Shown here: in pieces, positions 9,233-17,584 of the stretch | How positions within the stretch are numbered: the first letter of the stretch is position 1 | Layout of the letters: each line of letters begins with the position of its first letter | Assembly (NCBI RefSeq): GCF_023544445.1 | Contig: NZ_JALPVJ010000023.1 | Span: 90,112 to 154,111 of the forward strand | Reading direction: 5' to 3' | Origin: Actinoplanes sp. M2I2 | Lineage (GTDB): Bacteria > Actinomycetota > Actinomycetes > Mycobacteriales > Micromonosporaceae | DNA: 64,000 nt | The notes under the pieces: model-generated | Told to the model about the DNA's origin: nothing | Databases searched by the model: none | What the model saw: only the letters and a program-made list of their open reading frames with translations | Program-made: the position numbers and the translations under genes

Positions 9233-9844
9233 GTGTCGGTGAAAAAGGTAGGCCTCGCCGTGGCGGGCACCGCTGCGGCGGGATTGGTGATCCTCGGAGG
9301 CGCCACCCTGGCGGACGCCGCCACGAAGACCTCCGCAACCAGCAGCACGCCGAACGGCTACGGCCACCCCGGCGCCTCGAACGACACGCCGGTCACCGGG
9401 GACGAACTGGCCAAGGTCACCGCCGCGGTCAAGGCCAAGGACTCCGCCGTCACCGTTACCAACGTTCGCAAGAACAGCGAGGGCTCCTACCGCGTGTTCG
9501 CCACCAAAGCCGGCGCCCCGGTGATGTACAAGGTCAGCGCCGACCTGAAGACCATCACCGAACGGCAAGGCGGACACCGCGGCGGCGGCCGGGGCGAAGC
9601 AGCCGGGACTGCGGTAACGGGTGACGAGCTGGCCAAGGTCACTGCCGCAGTCAAGGTGAAAGAACCCGCCGTCACCGTTTCTGTCGTTCGCAAGGACAGC
9701 GACGGCAGCTATCACGTTCTCGGCACCAAGGCCGGCAACAGGGTCATGTACGAGGTGAGCGCCGACCTGACGACCGTCACCGAACGCCACGGTGAAGAAC
9801 GCCGCGGCGGTTATCGGCCGGCTCCCAACAGCGCCACGGACTGA
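9233..9844 (+). CDS. Exported protein with two PepSY-like repeats
   Basis: Secreted or membrane-anchored protein of 203 aa. GTG 9233 is preceded by AGGAG; the first 30 residues are a signal sequence (VGLAVAGTAAAGLVILGGATLADA). Two repeats of about 60 residues follow, each beginning with a TxVTGDELAKVTAAVK block and containing VTVxxVRK, GSY, KAGxxVMY and VSADL elements; a Gly/Arg-rich linker separates them. They resemble PepSY-type modules, thought to bind or inhibit partner proteins. The remnant just downstream is from a ferric-reductase-like gene, a frequent neighbour of small PepSY/FMN-binding proteins. Confidence 0.8.
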   Translation: MSVKKVGLAVAGTAAAGLVILGGATLADAATKTSATSSTPNGYGHPGASNDTPVTGDELAKVTAAVKAKDSAVTVTNVRKNSEGSYRVFATKAGAPVMYKVSADLKTITERQGGHRGGGRGEAAGTAVTGDELAKVTAAVKVKEPAVTVSVVRKDSDGSYHVLGTKAGNRVMYEVSADLTTVTERHGEERRGGYRPAPNSATD

Positions 9845-9871
9845 GCCTGCGGTGTTGAGCAGTGCGGCGAA

Positions 9872-10153
9872 CTTCCGTATGTCCCGGGCGAAGCCGCCCT
9901 GATCTACCGGGCCCGCGCCGAGGCCGAGACCGCGTTCCGTGAGGAACTCGAATGGTTCGCCGCCGACCGCGGCGTCCGGGTTTTCTACCTGCTCGGCCCC
10001 GGCTCGACCCGGCCGTCGTGGCTGCCGGGCCGGTACGCCGGCGGCACCGACTCCACCGCCCTGCGGGTCTGCGACCATGCGGGCGACCTACCGGGGGCTA
10101 TGCCGACGACTCCGAGGGGATGTCCTTGGGCATCGGGCGTTCTCAACCAGTGA
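9872..10153 (+). pseudogene. Ferric-reductase-like flavoprotein remnant
   Basis: An in-frame stretch without a usable start reads LPYVPGEAALIYRARAEAE followed by REELEWFAADRGVRVFYLLGP, typical of the NAD(P)-binding reductase domain of ferric-reductase-like transmembrane proteins. The heme-binding membrane domain and the C-terminal Cys-Gly-Pro region are absent. The fragment starts right after the PepSY-like gene and its tail overlaps the lipoprotein gene on the other strand. It appears to be the residue of a deleted gene. Confidence 0.6.
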
Positions 10154-10547
10154 CCGGCAGCGTCGGCGCCGTGGTGCTCGATCCCGCCTGGCGACAGGCG
10201 CGCAGCAGATCGCTCGCTGCCGCTCGCCACGCGCGGTCGCCGTCATCAGCACTGCGCCCCAACGCCGCGACACTCTCCGCTATCGCCGCGCTGTCGCTGC
10301 GCCGCGCCCGCCGGTCGACCGAGTCGGCCAGCTGTAACCGCGCCGGTGTATCGGCGGCCCGCCGCCATCCCGACTGAAACTCAGCGCAGGCCTCACGTCC
10401 GCTTGCATCCGACCCGGTCGCGGCGGCAGGGGAGGACTCGGCCACAAGCGACGACCGCTGTTCACAGCCGGTAGCCGCCCAGATCGGCAGGGTCAGCGCG
10501 AAAGCAGCGGCACCGCGACGCCACCGGTAGTCAGTCATCATGCCCAT
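10143..10547 (-). CDS. Small predicted lipoprotein
   Basis: Protein of 134 aa starting MGMMTDYRWRRG, with a hydrophobic stretch ending in the lipobox-like WAATGCEQ (Cys near residue 24). The mature part is Ala/Arg/Ser-rich with predicted helices (RRSDSAAIAESVAALGRS) and no known domain. The start may be any of three closely spaced ATGs at 10547, 10541 or 10538. Function unknown. The gene end overlaps the ferric-reductase remnant on the other strand. Confidence 0.6.
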   Translation of the reverse strand: MGMMTDYRWRRGAAAFALTLPIWAATGCEQRSSLVAESSPAAATGSDASGREACAEFQSGWRRAADTPARLQLADSVDRRARRSDSAAIAESVAALGRSADDGDRAWRAAASDLLRACRQAGSSTTAPTLPVTG

Positions 10548-10917
10548 CGCCACGCCATACCCACCGCCCGGCGGGCGGAGCCCCTGACGTGCCGAAGTCA
10601 CCCGGTCGAGGGCGGATGAGGCCCCGCATTCTGTAGGCCCCCGATCGCGCAGGCCCACACTTACCGCAATCCGACCGCGCCGAAGCGCCGCTGAACCTAC
10701 GGGCTCAGGTCGACGCTGCCCTATACGGGCGAACGGATCTGCGCGAGCAGGATGCCGCCGCCGAGGCGAAAATGCGCACACGCCTCAACTCCACTCGTCG
10801 TCGGGCAACGCTGCGAGCCACCAGAGACGAAACCGTTGACGCTCGGCGCCTTCCCCTCCGGCGCGTGCGCGGCACTGAGCCCCGCGCCGGGTGCCAGTTC
10901 CGGGGGATGCTGATCGG

Positions 10918-11412
10918 TCAGCGCGAAGCAGGCCGTAGACCGGCTCCGACGTGGTCGGTGAGTTTGTGGTCCACGGCTGGGGCCGGGGATGCCGGCCAGC
11001 ACAGGATCACATAGATCTCGGCCGGCTGCGTGATGGACTCGTCCGGGGAGATGTCACGGCCGCGTGCGTGGACTCGGACCCGGTAGTCGCCGGGCCCGGC
11101 GGCGCACAGGGCCGGCAGCCCGGGCGGCACGTGGTCCAGGAGGGCCGCCACGGCGAGGTCGCCGACCGGGCCGGGCAGGCTCATGTCGGCGATCTCGTCC
11201 CACGAGTCGAGGTCGACCGCCGTCGGCGCCGCGGTGAGAGCGGCGGCGCGGACCGACACCCGACCGGAGCTGATGCCGGTGAAGATGATCGCGGCTCCCG
11301 GACCGGTCACCGCGATCAGGCCGTTGGTGTCGCGCGGGGGAAAGCCGCGTCGCCGGTCTGGCTCAAGCAGCCAGAACTGGTGAGAATCAACTGGAACGAG
11401 GACAGTCTCCAT
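10918..11412 (-). CDS. Hypothetical protein, beta-rich, 164 aa
   Basis: Not recognised. From ATG 11412 the protein starts METVLVPVDSHQFWLLEPD and continues through a predicted beta-rich domain with a GLIAVTGPGAAIIFTGISSG segment and a later YRVRVHARGRD strand. No signal peptide or membrane segment. Codon use is strongly coding. The overall pattern, with a leading VDS/FWL segment and a late YRVRVHARGRD, is reminiscent of ComJ-like small domains, but I cannot assign it. The C-terminal 20 residues may be a frayed tail. Confidence 0.65.
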   Translation of the reverse strand: METVLVPVDSHQFWLLEPDRRRGFPPRDTNGLIAVTGPGAAIIFTGISSGRVSVRAAALTAAPTAVDLDSWDEIADMSLPGPVGDLAVAALLDHVPPGLPALCAAGPGDYRVRVHARGRDISPDESITQPAEIYVILCWPASPAPAVDHKLTDHVGAGLRPASR

Positions 11413-11640
11413 GGGGCCCGAGGGTAGGGCCCGGCGTAAACCGACGCCGAGCCTTCGATGCCGGAGAGGACCCGACGCTCGCAGCCGGCTGGATCAGGGA
11501 GCCCACCGCGATCAAGAAGTCGGCCCCAGCCCGGCTCGGCTTCGCTGAGGCGCCACCCGAACGGATGAGCGAAGAGCGGATCGCCGCGAACGCAGCGTCG
11601 ACTGCTTCCAGGCGATGACCGCGGCTGCTCTTCACCAGGC

Positions 11641-12240
11641 TCAGACAGGATCGACCGTCTTCACCATGACGCAGTTCTTCAGACCTTTGGGCCGGTCGTA
11701 GGTGAAGCCGAGCCGCTCGTAGAGTCGTCGGGTTCCGTTGTAGAGGAACGACGCCGACATCTTTTTCGTCTGGTTGGTCAGGTCGTGGGGATAGCTCTCG
11801 ACCCGTCCCCCGCCGGCCTGCGCCATCAGGCCGAGCGCGCCGGTGATCGCCAACTCCGTCACGCCCTGTCGCCGGTGGCGTTTGTCGACGAAGACGCAGG
11901 TGATTCGGTAGTCGGGGTCCGCAGTTTTGGTGGCGTCGTATTCCTTGCGATGGTGGAGGCTGGGCAACTCGACCGGGGTGCCGTACTCGGCCCACGCAAT
12001 GGCGTCGTCGCCGTCCATCACCAGCGCGGCGTGCGCCCGGCCCTGCTCGACGTAGGCCTTCTTGAGCGCCCGGTTGGCCTCCGCGCCTTGGCCGCGCTCG
12101 GGCCCGTCGGGGTGAAACCAGATGCACCAGCATCCCCCGAAGATCCCGTTGTGCCGCTGCACCAGCGCATCGAAGGCCGGCCAGGTCTCGGGGCTGAGAG
12201 CAGCGATGGTGTACGACGACTCGGTAGCCATGCCGCTCAC
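11641..12240 (-). CDS. GNAT-family N-acetyltransferase
   Basis: Acetyl-CoA-dependent acyltransferase of 199 aa. Motif A is seen in ITCVFVDKRHRRQGVTELAI (acetyl-CoA pyrophosphate loop RxxQGV), and motif B near SASFLYNGTRRLYERLGFTY, a typical GNAT ending. A Cys/Trp-rich segment (NGIFGGCWCIWFHPDG) near the N-terminus characterises a subfamily of uncertain substrate. ATG 12240 or 12231 can serve as start. The gene stands alone; about 450 bp without a convincing gene follow to the right. Confidence 0.85.
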   Translation of the reverse strand: MSGMATESSYTIAALSPETWPAFDALVQRHNGIFGGCWCIWFHPDGPERGQGAEANRALKKAYVEQGRAHAALVMDGDDAIAWAEYGTPVELPSLHHRKEYDATKTADPDYRITCVFVDKRHRRQGVTELAITGALGLMAQAGGGRVESYPHDLTNQTKKMSASFLYNGTRRLYERLGFTYDRPKGLKNCVMVKTVDPV

Positions 12241-12695
12241 GGTATTCGACCTCGCGGGCCGATGGGACCCGCTGACAGGCCTGCCCTCGCCGTTGCCATC
12301 ATCGTGGACTTCTCCTGCCTGAGCCGAGAGACGGGACCTGCATACGCCTCAGCTCGGGCTCGAGGTCCGGCCGCTCATGACCATTGATCCGATCTGTTGC
12401 ACGACGGGGGATCGCGAGTCTCGGATCAGGGCTGGAGTCGGTACTCGTCGCGTCCGACGGTTCGCACTCGAGGGCACCAACGAGCAGGAGTTCGGCCGGG
12501 AGGCCCTGCGTTGAGGAGTCCCGGCAGGGACTCTCGGGTGGCCTGCAGAGTGCTTACGCTGGAATCACGAACAAGCGGGCTGACGTTCGCGCACTCCTCC
12601 GGTCGCGCCGCGACAAGGTCACGTTGACCGCGGTGGAATCTGACAAGGCCTTGCCGGCCCGGCCTGCGCCACTGCGCGATTTCCCGGCATCGGGC
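12241..12695. other. Gene-free stretch
   Basis: No convincing coding frame, RNA gene or repeat is visible. Short frames on both strands have low coding character. It separates the GNAT gene from the first copy of the 430-bp cassette and presumably contains the acetyltransferase promoter at its left end. Confidence 0.5.
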
Positions 12696-12702
12696 CCTCA
12701 GC

Positions 12703-12966
12703 TCAGGCTTGGAACACGGACGAGTCGACGTGGTGCTCGGAGTGGTAGTAATGGAACTCCTGGGTCTGGTAGTGCTCCCCGTAGTTCGAGCCCTCCGGCT
12801 GGAAGTCATCGGACGGGAAGCCACCCGGCTGCACTTCCTGCTGCGGAACGTCGTCCTGCCGAGGAGCGCCGTTCTCGCACTGGCCCTCGAAGCCGGAGGA
12901 ACCGGTGCTCTGGTAGCCGTAGGCGAAGGTCTGGCTGTCGTCGTACGAGTAGTTGCTCTGCCACAT
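12703..12966 (-). CDS. Acidic Tyr/Gln/His/Ser-rich cassette protein, copy 1
   Basis: Unrecognised 87-aa protein starting MWQSNYSYDDSQTFAYGYQ and ending in a HYYHSEHHVDSS block. It is rich in Tyr, Gln, Ser, His and acidic residues, with one Arg, no Lys and a single Cys (residue 30), and has no signal peptide or hydrophobic helix. Coding nature is supported by near-complete G/C third positions and by conservation of this frame in the copies at 21574 and 37335. Compared with them it has T for S at 21, N for S at 32 and V for A near the end. Likely disordered; it could be a modified peptide precursor, an adaptor or a condensate-forming protein. Confidence 0.75.
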   Translation of the reverse strand: MWQSNYSYDDSQTFAYGYQSTGSSGFEGQCENGAPRQDDVPQQEVQPGGFPSDDFQPEGSNYGEHYQTQEFHYYHSEHHVDSSVFQA

Positions 12967-13127
12967 GGTCTCTGTCCTGTCTGTTCGGTTTCCCGTTGTC
13001 TTGCTGACAGGACTAATCCTGCTGGTCAGAGACTTCCAGCAGAATCGTGCAGACCCCCGGATCGCTTCCGTCGTCTTCGGGGGGTCAACCCCCGGTCCCG
13101 CCTGCTCGACTGGTCGGGCATCCGATC
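12967..13127 (-). promoter_or_regulatory. Structured leader and promoter region of cassette copy 1
   Basis: On the transcript strand the leader contains CAGGA-TTAG-TCCTG (hairpin A) and a second 8-bp pairing of GTCCTGTC with GACAGGAC (hairpin B). Both use the same TCCTG segment, so they exclude each other. Hairpin B covers the AGGA that serves as ribosome site 8 nt before ATG 12966. A GGGGGTTGACCCCC palindrome farther upstream carries a TTGACC that could be a -35 element. The arrangement is identical in all three copies. Confidence 0.5.
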
Positions 13128-13254
13128 GTCCGCGCGCTCAGCTTCACCGTCGAGCCGGGGCGGGCTCGACGGTGTCGCCGGCGGCGATCAGCACCGCCGG
13201 CGGATGGTTGCCGGCCGACCGGCGCGGTATCAGAGTCCACCGACGGCCAGCCCA

Positions 13255-13467
13255 TCAACGAGATGATGATTTGCCGCCGAGGGCGCCGAGCACGCTGCGG
13301 ATCAGCAGCGCCGACCGGGATCCCACCTCGTCTCCGCCGTCGGCCAGTTCCGCGGCGTCCGCGGGCAGCAGATACACCTCGTGCAGCAGGGCGAGGTAGA
13401 CCTTCCGGCACCAGGTCGGCTGCGCGGCGGTGATCACGCCGGATTCGTACAGGCGCGCGAAGAGCGT
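13255..13467 (-). pseudogene. TetR-type regulator C-terminal remnant
   Basis: The last 70 codons of a minus-strand frame read LFARLYESGVITAAQP, then RKVYLALLHEVY and GSRSALLIRSVLGALGG before the stop, resembling the C-terminal helices of a TetR regulator. The DNA-binding domain is absent. Coding character stops at about 13467, where an SDR remnant begins on the opposite strand, so this is a junction of two truncated genes that were probably once divergent. Confidence 0.5.
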
Positions 13468-13983
13468 CCGCGCCTTCCTCGACGAGGGCGCCGTCGTCAC
13501 CGCCGTGTCCCGCCGCGGCACCCCGGAGCTCGACGCACCACGGCCACGTTCGTACCGGCTGACCTCGCCGACCCGGTCGGCCCGCGGCGGATGGTCGAGA
13601 CCGTGCTCGCCGCCGGCCCTCGCCTCGACATCCTGATCAACAACGTTGGTGGCGGCACCACGACCGCCGAGGCGATGGGCGACCCGCTCGACGGCGACGA
13701 CGGCCTCTGGGACGAGGTCTACGCCCTGAACCTCTTCGCGACCGTCCGGACCACCCGCCACGCCCTCCCGGCACTGACCCGCTCGCGGGGCAGCATCGTG
13801 AACATCAGCTCCAACAGCGCCCGCACCCCGTTCGGCACGCCGGCGAACGGAGGCATGCTGACCGGCACCCTGATCGACCCGGCCGAGATCGCTCGCGCGG
13901 TGCTCCTGCTGGCCTCCCCGGCCATGCCGAGCGCGATCGGCCAGATCTGGGCGGTGGACGCCGGCTCGGTGAAGGCAGTCTGA
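13468..13983 (+). pseudogene. Short-chain dehydrogenase (SDR) remnant with frameshift and internal deletion
   Basis: Recognisable SDR pieces occur in order but broken. A beta-strand segment AFLDEGAVVTAVSRRG is in one frame; after a shift near 13535 the frame continues with TFVPADLADPVGP, DILINNVGGG and SIVNISSNSA. The GxxxGxG cofactor loop and the YxxxK catalytic region are missing; the sequence jumps from SSNSARTP to the C-terminal IDPAEIARAVLLLASP and ends with WAVDAGSVKAV. An active oxidoreductase is therefore not expected. Confidence 0.75.
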
Positions 13984-14032
13984 CGTTCCCCCGCCCGCAC
14001 GCCGGGCCGGTCCCGGCGCGGGGCCGCCGTGG

Positions 14033-16282
14033 TCATCGGGTCAGGTTCAGCACTGTCAGGGTCTTGGCCTTGCTGTTGCTGACGTAGCCGCGGGAACCGT
14101 CGGGCAGGACGGCGATCGACGTAGGGGCGGCACCGGTCGGCAGGGTTGCGGTGACCTGCAAGGTGTCGGCCCGGATCACCGACACGTTGTCGCTGCGGCT
14201 GTTGACCACGTACGCGTAGCGTCCGTCCGCTGACCAGCGAAGGCCCAGTGGCTGGGCGCCGACCTTGATGGTCCGGCGCACCGTGTGGTCGGTCGTGTCG
14301 ATCACGCAGACCGTGTCGTCGTCCCAGTTGACGTTCATCAGCAGCGGGCGGCGCGGGTTCTGCTCGACGGCGTGCGGCGAGTTGCCGACGCCGATGTTGG
14401 TGAGCACCCGCCGGGTCGCGGTGTCGACGACGCTGATGGTGTTCGACTCGTGGTCGGCGACGTAGGCCCGGGTGCCGTCGACGGAGAACGACACGTAGTG
14501 CGGCTCGGGCGGGACGGTGATCTCGGCGACCGGGACCAGCCGCCTGTTGTCGATGACGGTGACCGTGTGACCGTCATGGTTGGGCACGTACAGCCAGTTT
14601 CCGTCGGGCGTGACCGCGGCCAGGTAGGGCCGCGTCCGTACGGGAATGGTCTTCTTGATGGTGTTGTCGTCGGTGTCGACGACACTGACCGCGTGCACCT
14701 GACCGCCGCGCTGGTCCCACAGGCTCACATAGGCGTATCGGCCGTCGGGAGAGAAGGACACGAAGCGGGCGGGCCCGGGCGTGGGGATCTGGCTTGTCAC
14801 CGTGCCGGTGGCCACGTCGAGTACGGAGACGGTCTGCTCGCCGGAGGCGATGTAGAGCCGGCGCCCGTCCGGTGCGGCGCCGACGTAGTCGGGCGTGTGC
14901 GTCAGCGTGATCGGCCGGCCGATCGAGGGCACCGCGACCGCGGAGGTGACAGCGGCATTGGCACTGGCGGTGGCGGCGACGGCGGTGGTGGATGGCCCCG
15001 GGAGGGGCGCACCGGCGTTCGTCGGCCCGCCGTTGTGGCGTACGGCCAGGTGGACGGCCGTGCCGGCGAGCAACAGCACGGTGGCGACGATCGCCAGGAC
15101 GGCCGCGATCCGCCGGCGCCGGCGCGGAGGAAGCACGATCGGCGGATGGACCGTCGTGGGCTCGGGCTCGGGCTCGGGTTCCGATGCGGCCACGACCGGT
15201 GGTGGCGCCATGGCCGAGGCGGGCCGCAAGCCGGCAACGACCGCCGCGCCCAGCGCGACCGCGTATTTCGGGTGCGCGTCGGTGACCGTCGGCCGGCCGG
15301 TCTCCGTCGCGACCATTCGCTCGATCAGCGGGATCCGGGACGACCCGCCGACCAGCAGCACCCCGGACAGTTGCCCGACCTCCAGCCGGGCGGTGTGCAC
15401 CGCCCTGATCAGGGTGCCGATGGTGGACTCGACCGAGGCCCGGATCAGTCCCTCGAACTCGGCCCGGGTGAGTCGGGCGAGAAACTGGCGATGCGGCAGC
15501 AGCACCGGGATGCTCGTCTCGATGTCGGCCGACAGCGCCTCCTTCGCGTGCACACACTCCTGACGCAGCCGGGCCATGGCCGCGGCGGCCCCCGGATGCG
15601 ACAGGTCGAGGTCGCTGAGCGCGCCGCCGTTCCGGTAGTCGATCCACTGCAGGATCGCCTCGTCGAAATCGATGCCGCCGAGTCTCTCCATCCCGTCCGG
15701 ATTGCCCACGACCTCGACTGCGCCGCCGCGCTTGCGCAGCAATGTGGCGTCGAAGGTCCCGCCGCCGAGGTCGTAGACGGCCAGGGTGTCGCCTTCGTTG
15801 AGCAGCCGGGAGGCGCCGTAGAACGCGGCGGCCGCTTCCGGTTCGGTCAGCGTCACGTGATCGTTCAGGCCGGCCAGCCGGGGAACCTCTTCGAACAGTT
15901 CCCGGCGGTACGGACCCCAGGTCGCCGGATAGGTCAGCGCGACCCGCTCCGGCGGCTCACCCTCGACCCGGGACACGGTGTCGAGCACGTCACGCAGTTG
16001 GGCTGCCATGATGGCGGTGACCGCGTGCGGCACGCCACCGAGCACGACCGGGGTCGGATCGCCGAGGCGCCGTTTGAACGCCCGCTCCACCCGGTCAGGC
16101 TGGCTCAGCGCCCGGCGCTCGGCGGCGTCACCGAACGCCAGCCGCGACTCCTCGGTGAAATGGACCACGGCCGGGCTGACCACGGTCTGGCTGCCCAAGG
16201 TGCACATCTCGGGGCGGCCGTCGCGCGCGATGGCGGCGGCCACGAATGTGGTGCCCAGATCGACGCCGAGGTTGTAGCCCAC
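14033..16282 (-). CDS. Membrane-anchored Hsp70-like ATPase fused to a YVTN beta-propeller
   Basis: A 749-aa fusion. Residues 1-350 are an Hsp70/actin-like ATPase: phosphate loop GVDLGTTF, DLGGGTFDATLL, and adenosine motif LVGGSSRIPLIERM. An acidic/Pro linker and Arg-rich stretch lead to one membrane helix (about 385-410, AAVLAIVATVLLLAGTAVHL). The rest (about 450-749) holds at least seven YVTN-type repeats (DGRYAYV, VIDT, NTISVVDT) forming an extracellular propeller. GTG 16282 is used because it opens directly on the ATPase. It is divergent from the kinase operon at 16380, so the propeller may report an outside signal to it; inferred. No substrate-binding domain of classical DnaK is present. 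Confidence 0.88.
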   Translation of the reverse strand: MGYNLGVDLGTTFVAAAIARDGRPEMCTLGSQTVVSPAVVHFTEESRLAFGDAAERRALSQPDRVERAFKRRLGDPTPVVLGGVPHAVTAIMAAQLRDVLDTVSRVEGEPPERVALTYPATWGPYRRELFEEVPRLAGLNDHVTLTEPEAAAAFYGASRLLNEGDTLAVYDLGGGTFDATLLRKRGGAVEVVGNPDGMERLGGIDFDEAILQWIDYRNGGALSDLDLSHPGAAAAMARLRQECVHAKEALSADIETSIPVLLPHRQFLARLTRAEFEGLIRASVESTIGTLIRAVHTARLEVGQLSGVLLVGGSSRIPLIERMVATETGRPTVTDAHPKYAVALGAAVVAGLRPASAMAPPPVVAASEPEPEPEPTTVHPPIVLPPRRRRRIAAVLAIVATVLLLAGTAVHLAVRHNGGPTNAGAPLPGPSTTAVAATASANAAVTSAVAVPSIGRPITLTHTPDYVGAAPDGRRLYIASGEQTVSVLDVATGTVTSQIPTPGPARFVSFSPDGRYAYVSLWDQRGGQVHAVSVVDTDDNTIKKTIPVRTRPYLAAVTPDGNWLYVPNHDGHTVTVIDNRRLVPVAEITVPPEPHYVSFSVDGTRAYVADHESNTISVVDTATRRVLTNIGVGNSPHAVEQNPRRPLLMNVNWDDDTVCVIDTTDHTVRRTIKVGAQPLGLRWSADGRYAYVVNSRSDNVSVIRADTLQVTATLPTGAAPTSIAVLPDGSRGYVSNSKAKTLTVLNLTR

Positions 16283-16293
16283 CCGTCCATTTT

Positions 16294-16306
16294 TACAACT
16301 TTTGTA
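16294..16306. promoter_or_regulatory. Inverted repeat between divergent Hsp70-like and kinase genes
   Basis: TACAA-CTT-TTGTA in an AT-rich patch, 12 bp before the Hsp70-like start and about 75 bp before the kinase start. The position suits a shared operator, possibly for the NarL-type regulator encoded in the right-hand operon. Binding is inference only. Confidence 0.35.
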
Positions 16307-16379
16307 GGCATTTCCAAGAAGGACAACCCGTACGGGTGGGGTGAATGCTTCGCACCGGCGGAAACCGCAGAATGGGACC

Positions 16380-16928
16380 ATGACGCCGGACGAGTACTGG
16401 AACCGGCGCCTCGATCTGGAACGACGGCTGCACGACGGCCCGGCCCTGCGGCTCGCGGCCCTGACCCTACGGCTGGGCCTGCTCGGGGAGAAGGTTGCGG
16501 GTCTGCAGCCCGACATCGCGGGCCTGCAGCATGAACTGCACCTCACCCTGCAGGAACTGCGCGTGATCGCCGACCAGATCTATCCGCCGTTGCTGCGTAG
16601 ACAGGGGCTCGGCCCGGCCCTGCGGGAGCTCACTGCCGGCCTGCCCACGCCGGTGCGGGTCGATGTCGGCGGTGGCCGGTTCGAGGCCGCGGTCGAGGGC
16701 GTCGCCTACTACACCGTGTGTGAGGTTCTCGAGGGTGCAGGCGACGCCACTCGAACGGTGGACATCACCGTCCGCCGGGATGACCAGGGACTGGTCCTGC
16801 ACCTGGCCGGTGTCGATACTGACCAGGTCCTAGCCGTGCGTGACCGCATCCAGTGGCTGGGCGGGGCAGTTGAGATCGTCGGAGGTGCCGCGTTGGCCAC
16901 GATCAGGGTCCGGATTCCGTGCGGGTAG
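16380..16928 (+). CDS. Short soluble NarL-type histidine kinase-like protein
   Basis: Protein of 182 aa starting MTPDEYWNRR. It contains a HisKA_3-like acceptor box (LERRLHDGPALRLAALTL, His near residue 19) and a reduced HATPase-like half, with LRVIADQIYPPLLRRQGLGPALREL as in DesK-type kinases. There is no sensor or membrane part, and the C-terminal half shows no clear N-box or GxGLGL motif. It may be a phosphotransfer-only or regulatory kinase. It overlaps the response-regulator gene by 10 bp, indicating translational coupling. Confidence 0.75.
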   Translation: MTPDEYWNRRLDLERRLHDGPALRLAALTLRLGLLGEKVAGLQPDIAGLQHELHLTLQELRVIADQIYPPLLRRQGLGPALRELTAGLPTPVRVDVGGGRFEAAVEGVAYYTVCEVLEGAGDATRTVDITVRRDDQGLVLHLAGVDTDQVLAVRDRIQWLGGAVEIVGGAALATIRVRIPCG

Positions 16929-17584
16929 CGCTGGCCGAGGACGGGGCGTTGTTCCGCGACGGCCTGGTGATGCTGCTGGAGGCGGCCGGGCATGAGGTCG
17001 TCGGCTGCACCGCCGACGGCGACTCGCTGGTGCGCCTGCTGGCGAGCGAGCCGGCCGACGTCGCCATCCTCGACATCCGGATGCCGCCCGAACCCGACGG
17101 CGGCCTGCAGACCGCCGAAACGTTGCGGACCGCCCACCCGAAGCTTGGCCTGCTGTTTCTGTCTCACTACGCCGAGACGCACTATCTGATGCGGGTGCTG
17201 CGGATCGGCACCGAGGCGATCGGGTACCGGCTCAAGGAGAAGGTCGGCAGCGTCGAGGTCCTCAGTGACACGCTGACCAGGATCCGCGACGGCGAGATCG
17301 TGATCGAGCCTGTGCTCGCCGAGCGTCTGGTCGAACGACCCAGCAGCCGGCGCCGCGACGTGGTGGCCGGGCTGTCGGCACGCGAACGACAGGTGCTGCG
17401 GCTGATGGCCGAGGGCCGGTCCAACACCGGCATCGCCGCGCAGCTGGTGGTGATGCCCAAAGCCGTCGAGAAACACATCGCGAACATCTTCGCCAAACTG
17501 GGGCTGCCGGCCGACGCGGCCGAACACCACCGCCGGGTGCTGGCCGTGCTGACCTATCTGAGGTCACAGCCGGATGTCGCCTAG
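16919..17584 (+). CDS. NarL/LuxR-family response regulator
   Basis: Two-domain transcription factor of 221 aa. The receiver domain shows the acidic pair (AED), phospho-acceptor Asp in DVAILDIRMPPEPDGG near residue 54, and the Lys in GYRLKEKVGS. The LuxR-type helix-turn-helix follows (LSARERQVLRLMAEGRSNTGIAAQL, then VEKHIANIFAKLGL). GTG 16919 overlaps the preceding kinase stop, and the next kinase begins 11 bp before this stop. It is the only output protein for the three neighbouring kinases. Confidence 0.9.
   Translation: MRVALAEDGALFRDGLVMLLEAAGHEVVGCTADGDSLVRLLASEPADVAILDIRMPPEPDGGLQTAETLRTAHPKLGLLFLSHYAETHYLMRVLRIGTEAIGYRLKEKVGSVEVLSDTLTRIRDGEIVIEPVLAERLVERPSSRRRDVVAGLSARERQVLRLMAEGRSNTGIAAQLVVMPKAVEKHIANIFAKLGLPADAAEHHRRVLAVLTYLRSQPDVA

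Larger units (their letters stand above)
12696..13127 (-). repeat. 430-bp cassette, copy 1
   Basis: Copy 1 of a direct repeat also present at 21567-21999 and 37328-37763, all in minus orientation. It runs from the conserved CCTCAGCTCAGG just beyond the stop codon, through an 87-codon gene, and about 160 bp of leader and promoter region ending near GACTGGTC. This is the most diverged copy at its right end. No transposase or terminal inverted repeat is visible. Confidence 0.85.
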
